Assembly: GCA_020002185.1 (NCBI GenBank)
Contig: CM034543.1
Span: 7,550,000-7,613,999, forward strand
Length of the DNA: 64,000 nt
Source: Paraescarpia echinospica
Lineage: Eukaryota > Annelida > Polychaeta > Sabellida > Siboglinidae
Direction: 5' to 3'
The position numbers and the translations under genes were made by a program. Positions 46,201 through 58,200 of this stretch are shown piece after piece; the first letter of the stretch is position 1; every line of letters begins with the position of its first letter. The notes under the pieces were generated by a model. That model was not told the DNA's origin. It did not search any database and saw only the letters and a list, made by a program, of their open reading frames with translations.

Positions 46201-49200
46201 AATGGATCAGTGTATGTTGTGGTGTCAGTTTTGAACAGTAACATTAGGAGTCAGACTTGTCTAGAAATGGATCAGTGTATGTTGTGGTGTCAGTTTTGAT
46301 CAGTAACATTAGGAGTCAGGCTTGTCTAGAAATGGATCAGTGTATGTTGTGGTGTCAGTTTTGAACAGTAACATTAGGAGTCAGGCTTGTGTAGAAATGG
46401 ATCAGTGTATGTTGTGGTGTCAGTTTGAACTTAACGTGGGGAGAGGCTTGTGTAGAAATGGATCAGTGTATGTTGTGGTGTCAGTTTTGAGGCGACAACA
46501 TTAGGAGTCAGACTTGTCTAAAAGAAATGGATCAGTGTATATGTTGTGGTGTCAGTTTTGATCAGTAACATTAGGAGTCGAAACTTGTCTAGAAATGGAT
46601 CAGTGTATGTGTTGTGGTGTCAGTTTTGAACAGTAACATTTAGGAGTCGAGAGCTTGTCTAGAAATGGATCAGTGTATATTTGTAGTATCCAGTTTTTGA
46701 ACAGTAACACATTAGAGGTCAGGCTTGTCTAGAAATGGATCAGTGTATGTTATGGTGTCAGTTTTGAACAGTAACATTAGGGGTGACGCTTGTCTACAGA
46801 AATGGATCAGTGTATGTTGAGGCGTCAGTTTTGAACAGTAACATTAGGGGTCAGGCTTGTCTAGAAATGGATCAGTGTATGTTGTGGTGTCAGTTTTGAA
46901 CAGTAACATTAGGGGTGAGGATTGTCTAGAAATGGATCAGTGTATGTTGTGGTGTCAGTTTTGAACAGTAACATTAGGAGTCAGGCTTGTTTAGAAATGG
47001 ATCAGTGTATGTCATGGCATCAGTTTTGGACAGTAACATTAGGGGTCAGACTTGTCTAGAAATGGATCAGTGTATGTTGTAGTGACAGTTTTGAACAGTA
47101 ACATTAGGAGTCAGGCTTGTCTAGAAATGGATCAGTGTATGTTGTAGTGTCAGTTTTTAACAGTAACATTAGGAGTCAGGCTTGTCTAGAAATGGATCTG
47201 TGTATGTTGTGGTGTCAGTTTTGAATAGTAACATTAGGAGTCAGGCTTGTCTACAGAAATGGATCAGTGTATGTTGTGGCATCAGTTTTGAACAGTAACA
47301 TTAGGAGTCAGGCTTGTGTAGAAATGGATCAGTGTATGTTGTGATGTCAGTTTTGAACAGTAACATTAGGAGTCAGGCTTGTCTACAGAAATGGATCAGT
47401 GTATGTTGTGGTGTCAGTTTTGAACAGTAACATTAGAGGAGTGGCTTGTCTACAGAAATGGATCAGTGTATGTTGTGGCGTCAGTTTTGAACAGTAACAT
47501 TAGGAGTCAGGCTTGTCTAGAAATGGATCAGTGTATGTTGTGGTGTCAGTTTTGAACAGTAACATTAAGAGTCAGCCTTGTCTAGAAATGGATCAGTGTA
47601 CGTTGTGGTGTCAGTTTTGAACAGTAACATTAGGGGTCAGGCTTGTCTAGAAATGGATCAGTGTATGTTGTGGCGTCAGTTTTGAACAGTAACATTAGGA
47701 GTCAGGCTTGTGTAGAAATGGATCAGTGTATGTTGTGGTGTCAGCTCTGAACAGTAACATTAGGAGTCAGGCTTGTCTACAGAAATGGATCAGTGTATGT
47801 TGTGGTGTCAGTTTTGAACAGTAACATTAGGGGAGAGGCTTGTCTAGAAATGGATCAGTGTATGTTGTGGTGTCAGTTTTGAACAGTAACATTAGGGGTC
47901 AGGCTTGTCTAGAAATGGATCAGTGTATGTTGTGGTGTCAGTTTTGAACAGTAACATTAGGAGTCAGGCTTGTCTACAGAAATGGATCAGTGTATGTTGT
48001 GGTGTCAGTTTTGAACAGTAACATTAGTGGTGAGGCTTGTCTACAGAAATGGATCAGTGTATGTTGTGGCGTCAGTTTTGAACAGTAACATTAGGAGTCA
48101 GGCTTGTCTACAGAAATGGATCAGTGTATGTTGTGGTGTCAGTTTTGAACAGTAACATTAGGGGAGAGGCTTGTCTAGAAATGGATCTGTGTATGTTGTG
48201 GTGTCAGTTTTGAACAGTAACATTAGTGGTGAGGCTTGTCTACAGAAATGGATCTGTGTATGTTGTGGCGTCAGTTTTGAACAGTAACATTAGGAGTCAG
48301 GCTTGCCTAGAAATGGATCAGTGTATGTTGTAGTGTCAGTTTTGAACAGTACCATTAGGAGTCAGGCTTGTCTAGAAATGGATCTGTGTATGTTGTGGAG
48401 TCAGTTTTGAACAGTAACATTAGGGGTCAGACTTGTCTAGAAATGGATCAGTGTATGTTGTAGTGTCAGTTTTGAACAGTAACATTAGGAGTCAGGCTTG
48501 TCTAGAAATGGATCTGTGTATGTTGTGGTGTCAGTTTTGAACAGTAACATTAGTGGTAAGGCTTGTCTACAGAAATGGATCTGTGTATGTTGTGGCGTCA
48601 GTTTTGAACAGTAACATTAGGAGTCAGGCTTGTCTAGAAATGGATCAGTGTATGTTGTAGTGTCAGTTTTGAACAGTAACATTAGGAGTCAGGCTTGTCT
48701 AGAAATGGATCAGTGTATGTTGTGTTGTCAGTTTTGAACAGTAACATTAGGAGTCAGGCTTGTCTAGAAGTGGATCAGTGTATGTTGTGGTGTCAGTTTT
48801 GAACAGTAACATTAGGAGTCAGGCTTGTCTAGAAATGGATCAGTGTATGTTGTGGTGTCAGTTTTGAACAGTAACATTAGGGGAGAGGCTTGTGTAGAAA
48901 TGGATCAGTGTATGTTGTGGTGTCAGTTTTGAACAGTAACATTAGGAGTCAGACTTGTCTAGAAATGGATCAGTGTATGTTGTGGTGTCAGTTTTGAACA
49001 GTAACATTAGGAGTCAGGCTTGTCTAGAAATGGATCAGTGTATGTTGTAGTGTCAGTTTTGAACAGTAACATTAGGAGTCAGGCTTGTCTAGAAATGGAT
49101 CAGTGTATGTTGTAGTGTCAGTTTTGAACAGTAACATTAGGAGTCAGGCTTGTCTAGAAATGGATCAGTGTATGTTGTGGCGTCAGTTTTGAACAGTAAC

Positions 49201-52200
49201 ATTAGGAGTCAGGCTTGTCTAGAAATGGATCAGTGTATGTTGTAGTGTCAGTTTTGAACAGTAACATTAGGAGTCAGGCTTGTCTAGTAATGGATCAGTG
49301 TATGTTGTGTTGTCAGTTTTGAACAGTAACATTAGGAGTCAGGCTTGTCTAGAAGTGGATCAGTGTATGTTGTGGTGTCAGTTTTGAACAGTAACATTAG
49401 GAGTCAGGCTTGTTTAGAAATGGATCAGTGTATGTTGTAGTGTCAGTTATGAACAGTAACATTAGGAGTCAGACTTGTCTAGAAATGGATCAGTGTATGT
49501 TATGGCATCAGTTTTGGACAGTAACATTAGGGGTCAGACTTGTCTAGAAATGGATCAATGTATGTTGTGGTGTCAGTTTTGAACAGTAACATTAGGGGTC
49601 AGGCTTGTCTAGAAATGGATCAGTGTATGTTGTGGTGTCAGTTTTGAACAGTAACATTAGGGGTGAGGCTTGTCTACAGAAATGGATCAGTGTATGTTGT
49701 GGCGTCAGTTTTGAACAGTAACATTAGGAGTCAGGCTTGTCTAGAAATGGATCAGTGTACGTTGTGGTGTCAGTTTTGAACAGCAACATTAGGAGTCAGG
49801 CTTGTCTAGAAATGGATCAGTGTATGTTGTGGTGTCAGTTTTGAACAGTAACATTAGGGGTGAGGATTGTCTAGAAATGGATCAGTGTATGTTGTGGTGT
49901 CAGTTTTGAACAGTAACATTAGGAGTCAGGCTTGTTTAGAAATGGATCAGTGTATGTTATGGCATCAGTTTTGGACAGTAACATTAGGGGTCAGACTTGT
50001 CTAGAAATGGATCAATGTATGTTGTGGTGTCAGTTTTGAACAGTAACATTAGGGGTCAGGCTTGTCTAGAAATGGATCAGTGTATGTTGTGGTGTCAGTT
50101 TTGAACAGTAACATTAGGGGTGAGGCTTGTCTACAGAAATGGATCAGTGTATGTTGTGGCGTCAGTTTTGAACAGTAACATTAGGAGTCAGGCTTGTCTA
50201 GAAATGGATCAGTGTACGTTGTGGTGTCAGTTTTGAACAGCAACATTAGGAGTCAGGCTTGTCTAGAAATGGATCAGTGTATGTTGTGGCATCAGTTTTG
50301 AACAGTAACATTAGGAGTCAGGCTTGTTTAGAAATGGATCAGTGTATGTTGTGGCGTCAGTTTTGAACAATAACATTAGGAGTCAGGCTTGTCTAGAAAT
50401 GGATCAGTGTATGTTGTGGTGTCAGTTTTGAACAGTAACATTAGGAGACAGGCTTGTCTACAGAAATGGATCAGTGTATGTTGTGGCGTCAGTTTTGAAC
50501 AGTAACATTAGGAGTCAGGCTTGTGTAGAAATGGATCAGTGTATGTTGTGGCGTCAGTTTTGAACAGTAACATTAGGAGTCAGGCTTGTCTAGAAATGGA
50601 TCAGTGTATGTTGTAGTGACAGTTTTGAACAGTAACATTAGGAGTCAGGCTTGTCTAGAAATGGATCAGTGTATGTTGTAGTGTCAGTTTTTAACAGTAA
50701 CATTAGGAGTCAGGCTTGTCTAGAAATGGATCTGTGTATGTTGTGGTGTCAGTTTTGAATAGTAACATTAGGAGTCAGGCTTGTCTACAGAAATGGAACA
50801 GTGTATGTTGTGGCATCAGTTTCGAACAGTAACATTAGGAGTCAGGCTTGTGTAGAAATGGATCAGTGTATGTTGTGATGTCAGTTTTGAACAGTAACAT
50901 TAGGAGTCAGGCTTGTCTACAGAAATGGATCAGTGTATGTTGTGGTGTCAGTTTTGAACAGTAACATTAGAGGAGTGGCTTGTCTACAGAAATGGATCAG
51001 TGTATGTTGTGGCGTCAGTTTTGAACAGTAACATTAGGAGTCAGGCTTGTCTAGAAATGGATCAGTGTATGTTGTGGTGTCAGTATTGAACAGTAACATT
51101 AAGAGTCAGCCTTGTCTAGAAATGGATCAGTGTACGTTGTGGTGTCAGTTTTGAACAGTAACATTAGGGGTCAGGCTTGTCTAGAAATGGATCAGTGTAT
51201 GTTGTGGCGTCAGTTTTGAACAGTAACATTAGGAGTCAGGCTTGTGTAGAAATGGATCAGTGTATGTTGTGGTGTCAGCTCTGAACAGTAACATTAGGAG
51301 TCAGGCTTGTCTACAGAAATGGATCAGTGTATGTTGTGGTGTCAGTTTTGAACAGTAACATTAGGGGAGAGGCTTGTCTAGAAATGGATCAGTGTATGTT
51401 GTGGTGTCAGTTTTGAACAGTAACATTAGGGGTCAGGCTTGTCTAGAAATGGATCAGTGTATGTTGTGGTGTCAGTTTTGAACAGTAACATTAGGAGTCA
51501 GGCTTGTCTACAGAAATGGATCAGTGTATGTTGTGGTGTCAGTTTTGAACAGTAACATTAGGGGAGAGGCTTGTCTAGAAATGGATCTGTGTATGTTGTG
51601 GTGTCAGTTTTGAACAGTAACATTAGTGGTGAGGCTTGTCTACAGAAATGGATCAGTGTATGTTGTGGCGTCAGTTTTGAACAGTAACATTAGGAGTCAG
51701 GCTTGTCTACAGAAATGGATCAGTGTATGTTGTGGTGTCAGTTTTGAACAGTAACATTAGGGGAGAGGCTTGTCTAGAAATGGATCTGTGTATGTTGTGG
51801 TGTCAGTTTTGAACAGTAACATTAGTGGTGAGGCTTGTCTACAGAAATGGATCTGTGTATGTTGAGGCGTCAGTTTTGAACAGTAACATTAGGAGTCAGG
51901 CTTGCCTAGAAATGGATCAGTGTATGTTGTAGTGTCAGTTTTGAACAGTAACATTAGGAGTCAGGCTTGTCTAGAAATGGATCTGTGTATGTTGTGGTGT
52001 CAGTTTTGAACAGTAACATTAGGGGTCAGACTTGTCTAGAAATGGATCAGTGTATGTTGTAGTGTCAGTTTTGAACAGTAACATTAGGAGTCAGGCTTGT
52101 CTAGAAATGGATCTGTGTATGTTGTGGTGTCAGTTTTGAACAGTAACATTAGTGGTAAGGCTTGTCTACAGAAATGGATCTGTGTATGTTGTGGCGTCAG

Positions 52201-55200
52201 TTTTGAACAGTAACATTAGGAGTCAGGCTTGTCTAGAAATGGATCAGTGTATGTTGTAGTGTCAGTTTTGAACAGTAACATTAGGAGTCAGGCTTGTCTA
52301 GTAATGGATCAGTGTATGTTGTGTTGTCAGTTTTGAACAGTAACATTAGGAGTCAGGCTTGTCTAGAAGTGGATCAGTGTATGTTGTGGTGTCAGTTGAA
52401 CAGTAACATTAGGAGTCAGGCTTGTTTAGAAATGGATCAGTGTATGTTGTGGTGTCAGTTTTGAACAGTAACATTAGGAGTCAGGCTTGTCTAGAAATGG
52501 ATCAGTGTATGTTGTGGTGTCAGTTTTGAACAGTAACATTAGGAGTCAGGCTTGTCTAGAAATGGATCAGTGTATGTTGTGTGTCAGTTTTGAACAGTAA
52601 CATTAGGAGTCAGGCTTGTCTAGAAATGGATCAGTGTATGTTGTAGTGTCAGTTTTGAACAGTAACATTAGGAGTCAGGCTTGTCTAGAAATGGATCAGT
52701 GTATGTTGTGGTGTCAGTTTTGAACAGTAACATTAGGAGTCAGGCTTGTCTAGAAATGGATCAGTGTATGTTGTAGTGTCAGTTTTGAACAGTAACATTA
52801 GGAGTCAGGCTTGTCTAGAAATGGATCAGTGTATGTTGTGGTGTCAGTTTTGAACAGTAACATTAGGGTCAGGCTTGTCTAGAAATGGATCTGTGTATGT
52901 TGTGTGTCAGTTTTGAACAGTAACATTAGGAGTCAGGCTTGTCTAGAAATGGATCAGTGTATGTTGTAGTGTCAGTTTTGAACAGTAACATTAGGAGTCA
53001 GGCTTGTCTAGAAATGGATCAGTGTATGTTGTGGTGTCAGTTTTGAACAGTAACATTAGGGGAGAGGCTTGTGTAGAAATGGATCAGTGTATGTTGTGGT
53101 GTCAGTTTTGAACAGTAACATTAGGAGTCAGGCTTGTCTAGAAATGGATCAGTGTATGTTGTGGTGTCAGTTTTGAACAGTAACATTAGGAGTCAGGCTT
53201 GTCTAGAAATGGATCAGTGTATGTTGTGGTGTCAGTTTTGAACAGTAACATTAGGAGTCAGGCTTGTCTAGAAATGGATCAGTGTATGTTGTGGTGTCAG
53301 TTTTGAACAGTAACATTAGGAGTCAGGCTTGTCTAGAAATGGATCAGTGTATGTTGTGGTGTCAGTTTTGAACAGTAACATTAGGAGTCAGGCTTGTCTA
53401 GAAATGGATCAGTGTGTGTTGTAGTGTCAGTTTTGAACAGTAACATTAGGAGTCAGGCTTGTCTAGAAATGGATCAGTGTATGTTGTGGTGTCAGTTTTG
53501 AACAGTAACATTACGAGTCAGGCTTGTCTAGAAATGGATCAGTGTATGTTGTAGTGTCAGTTTTGAACAGTAACATTAGGAGTCAGGCTTGTCTAGAAAT
53601 GGATCAGTGTATGTTGTGGTGTCAGTTTTGAACAGTAACATTAGGAGTCAGACTTGTCTAGAAATGGATCAGTGTATGTTGTAGTGTCAGTTTTGAACAG
53701 TAACATTAGGAATCAGGCTTGTCTAGAAATGGATCTGTGTATGTTGTGGTGTCAGTTTTGAACAGTAACATTAGTGGTAAGGCTTGTCTACAGAAATGGA
53801 TCTGTGTATGTTGTGGCGTCAGTTTTGAACAGTAACATTAGGAGTCAGGCTTGTCTAGAAATGGATCAGTGTATGTTGTAGTGTCAGTTTTGAACAGTAA
53901 CATTAGGAGTCAGGCTTGTCTAGAAATGGATCAGTGTATGTTGTGTTGTCAGTTTTGAACAGTAACATTAGGAGTCAGGCTTGTCTAGAAGTGGATCAGT
54001 GTATGTTGTGGTGTCAGTTTTGAACAGTAACATTAGGAGTCAGGCTTGTTTAGAAATGGATCAGTGTATGTTGTAGTGTCAGTTTTGAACAGTAACATTA
54101 GGAGTCAGGCTTGTCTAGAAATGGATCAGTGTATGTTGTAGTGTCAGTTTTGAACAGTAACATTAGGAGTCAGGCTTGTCTAGAAATGGATCAGTGTATG
54201 TTGTGGCGTCAGTTTTGGACAGTAACATTAGGAGTCAGGCTTGTCTAGAAATGGATCAGTGTATGTTGTGTGTCAGTTTTGAACAGTAACATTAGGAGTC
54301 AGGCTTGTCTAGAAATGGATCAGTGTATGTTGTGGTGTCAGTTTTGAACAGTAACATTAGGAGTCAGGCTTGTCTAGAAATGGATCAGTGTATGTTGTGG
54401 TGTCAGTTTTGAACAGTAACATTAGGAGTCAGGCTTGTCTAGAAATGGATCAGTGTATGTTGTGGTGTCAGTTTTGAACAGTAACATTAGGAGTCAGGCT
54501 TGTCTAGAAATGGATCAGTGTATGTTGTGGTGTCAGTTTTGAACAGTAACATTAGGAGTCAGGCTTGTCTAGAAATGGATCAGTGTATGTTGTGGTGTCA
54601 GTTTTGAACAGTAACATTAGGAGTCAGGCTTGTCTAGAAATGGATCAGTGTATGTTGTGGTGTCAGTTTTGAACAGTAACATTAGGAGTCAGGCTTGTCT
54701 AGAAATGGATCAGTGTATGTTGTGTGTCAGTTTTGAACAGTAACATTAGGAGTCAGGCTTGTCTAGAAATGGATCAGTGTATGTTGTGGTGTCAGTTTTG
54801 AACAGTAACATTAGGGGTCAGACTTGTCTAGAAATGGATCAGTGTATGTTGTGGTGTCAGTTTTGAACAGTAACATTAGGAGTCAGGCTTGTCTAGAAAT
54901 GGATCAGTGTATGTTGTGGTGTCAGTTTTGAACAGTAACATTAGGGTGAGGCTTGTCTAGAAATGGATCAGTGTATGTTGTGGCGTCAGTTTTGAACAGT
55001 AACATTAGGAGTCAGGCTTGTCTAGAAATGGATCAGTGTATGTTGTGGTGTCAGTTTTGAACAGTAACATTAGGAGTCAGGCTTGTCTAGAAATGGATCA
55101 GTGTATGTTGTGGTGTCAGTTTTGAACAGTAACATTAGGAGTCAGGCTTGTCTAGAAATGGATCAGTGTATGTTGTGGTGTCAGTTTTGAACAGTAACAT

Positions 55201-58200
55201 TAGGAGTCAGGCTTGTCTAGAAATGGATCAGTGTATGTTGTGGTGTCAGTTTTGAACAGTAACATTAGGAGTCAGGCTTGTCTAGAAATGGATCAGTGTA
55301 TGTTGTGGTGTCAGTTTTGAACAGTAACATTAGGAGTCAGGCTTGTCTAGAAATGGATCAGTGTATGTTGTGGTGTCAGTTTTGAACAGTAACATTAGGG
55401 GAGAGGCTTGTCTAGAAATGGATCAGTGTATGTTGTGGTGTCAGTTTTGAACAGTAACATTAGGGGAGAGGCTTGTCTAGAAATGGATCAGTGTATGTTG
55501 TGGTGTCAGTTTTGAACAGTAACATTAGGGGTCAGACTTGTCTAGAAATGGATCAGTGTATGTTGTGGCGTCAGTTTTGAACAGTAACATTAGGAGTCAG
55601 GCTTGTCTAGAAATGGATCAGTGTATGTTGTGGTGTCAGTTTTGAACAGTAACATTAGGAGTCAGGCTTGTCTAGAAATGGATCAGTGTATGTTGTGGCG
55701 TCAGTTTTGAACAGTAACATTAGGAGTCAGGCTTGTCTAGAAATGGATCAGTGTATGTTGTGGTGTCAGTTTTGAACAGTAACATTAGGAGTCAGGCTTG
55801 TCTAGAAATGGATCAGTGTATGTTGTGGTGTCAGTTTTGAACAGTAACATTAGGAGTCAGGCTTGTCTAGAAATGGATCAGTGTATGTTGTGGTGTCAGT
55901 TTTGAACAGTAACATTAGGAGTCAGGCTTGTCTAGAAATGGATCAGTGTATGTTGTGGCGTCAGTTTTGATCATAAAGAATGTTTTGACATCGCAAAGTT
56001 TGGGACATCATTTCAGCTTTACAATGATATAAAATGGGTGGTGGAAATTCACCCATTAAAGTTTTGAGGAATTGGGGTTTAAAGTGTCATATATATCAAA
56101 TTACATTTCATTTAACCAATAAACACATTAAACACATTTTTTAAGATAATAATAAAAAAATGTACACGTCAAAACGTTACAGTAAATTGTTATTCAATAC
56201 TTTTGTCAGTAACATAAATGATGTCATCAAAGTATACTGTGCTGTCCAACAATCCACCTCCTTAATGAATTATGCCGTTTTAATAATAGTTTGAGGACAT
56301 TTTGAGAAATAGATCCATATTCTAACCTACCACTTATTTATTCCATGTTATGCAAACTATTTTTTAAACAAGGTGATTTTAGTGAAATACTTGCAATTTT
56401 CGTACGAAAAATCAGTCCCACAAAATAAATTAACCAATGAATGATAACTATTTGATTACTGCTTGGAAGTTATGCTCCCTATCGTAAATCATAAACAGAG
56501 AGCGTCCATATCTATCAGGGAGATTCTGTCTGTTTTTAGGGGGCATGATCAATGGCTGGCGGACAATTGGGTCGATTAGCGATTACGTGACATCCGGTCT
56601 CGTGTCGTAGCAACCAGGGCTGTGTGGAAGTACTTTGAAATGCACTTAAGTACAAGTATTTTTCATTGACAAAGTATTTAAGTACAAATACATCATGGTT
56701 TTAAGAAAGTACTTAAGTACACATCAAGTACTTTTTAAAAGTACCTAAGTACAAGTACTTCTGGTGGACCCATTTGTAAAACGGAATGGGGAGTCGGGTA
56801 TAAATTATATGTGGATATTATTGCTTGTGAGGGAGGTACTCTAAATACTGAGAGGACATTTTTAATTACCAGGTGCACCCCTATAGAAAAAGTACTGATG
56901 TACGACCTCCAGCATCAATGTTTCAATGGCCATATTGTCTTGTCACTTGGAGGATTTGTACAGAAGCAGTCACCCATTGGGGGTTGGAGGTCACTAAATC
57001 ATTTATTTGATATAACATGATCACAATTCAAAAGTATGTTCAAAAGGTACTTAAAAGTACTTGAGATTGAAGTACTTTTTGAATGTAAAACAACAAGTAC
57101 TTTTGCAAATGCACGTAAGTACAAATACAAGTCCTCAAAAATTGTACTTGTACAAAAGTACTTCAGTACAGAGTACTTCGGCACAGCCCTGGTTGCAACG
57201 ACCGTTGGCGGGCTGTACACAACAACTGCAAGACGGTGCGTCAGCGTCTATTGCAATCAAATGAAGGAAACAGTCCACTATTTTTTTCAATTGTGCATCT
57301 TTGGCCGGTCATCTGAAGAATTTGCACATGACTTTGGTAGTGGTACTGTCCATCAAAATATCACTGCATTGTTCGAGTCCCATGGTAGCCAATGCACAGC
57401 ATGTGATTGTGTATTGCCAAAATGGCGGATCACCTTAACGACTAGACACCAAATAAGGGCAATGATGTATTATGACCAGTGGACCCAATGGACGTACCGT
57501 CGACTTTGAGGATCATGTTCTGTCCATCGGTAGAGAAGGAGAGACTAGCAAGGAGGTCAAGCCACACTATCTCTCTCACCCTCATCACCGGCGTCTTCTT
57601 GGTCTTCTTAGGCCTCAGGGTGGAGAACTCATGCAGGAAGTTACACTGCAGACAGCAGGCATAGGTGAATATAGGGTGGGAGGAGGCAGGGAAGGGGGAG
57701 GGAGGGGGGAAGGAGGGGAAACTGCCTCCGACCTCCTCCCCCAAACGAAAGTACTTTTGTCTGATATCAGACATCAACATTCTGAGATGATCGTGTAATT
57801 ACAGGTAAATTGAAAAGCAGATGTTGAATATATGACACAGTTTTCCAAACAATTACCAAATATTATAGCTACAGTTTACATTAAACATGATCACTGTTTG
57901 CCAATCACGATTTAATACAAAGAATTATTCTTTTCATTAAGTAGTTTTTATATTTATTCAACTCAGTGCAATAGTTGAAAGGTACAGGGATTATATCCCA
58001 GAATGTCCTGGAAAAACAACTTTCTGAAGTGCAGATATAAAGAGAGGACACACTGAAAACAAGCTGCAGTTTCCCTTTATGCGACAGAACCACCCCCTTC
58101 ATAAGCCCTACCTTCCAGAGCACCCCACGACACTCTTGGGAGAGGGCGAGGGTGCACATGAGGGAGAACCCCGCCCGCAACACTGCACTCTGGGTAGTCT

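Larger units (their letters stand above)
27637..55970 (+). repeat. ~28.3-kb satellite array, 65-bp monomer, ~430 copies, in an RTTN intron
   Basis: The consensus monomer starts AACAGTAACATTAGGAGTCA, continues GGCTTGTCTAGAAATGGATC and ends AGTGTATGTTGTGGTGTCAG+TTTTG (65 bp). A 67-bp form carries CTACAGAAA in place of CTAGAAA. Other frequent variants are AGGGGTCAG, AGGGGTGAG, AGGGGAGAG, GCGTCAG, TAGTGTCAG, GATCTGTG and GTACGTTG. Many monomers have an XbaI site (TCTAGA). Monomers are nearly identical over kilobases, so the array is young or homogenised. Variant order repeats over 2.5-4 kb, which shows higher-order structure. The unit is not a multiple of 3 and TTTTGA supplies stops, so short frames such as MDQCMLWCQF are artefacts. 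Confidence 0.98.

Noticed and set aside
27637..55970. Regular repeats that might suggest a CRISPR array or a repetitive protein gene
   Set aside because: Units are head-to-tail with no unique spacers, the DNA is eukaryotic, 65 bp is not a multiple of 3, and TTTTGA gives regular stops.
57036..57509. 157-codon + strand frame
   Set aside because: Starts inside the hAT element and runs antisense into an RTTN exon; no family resemblance.
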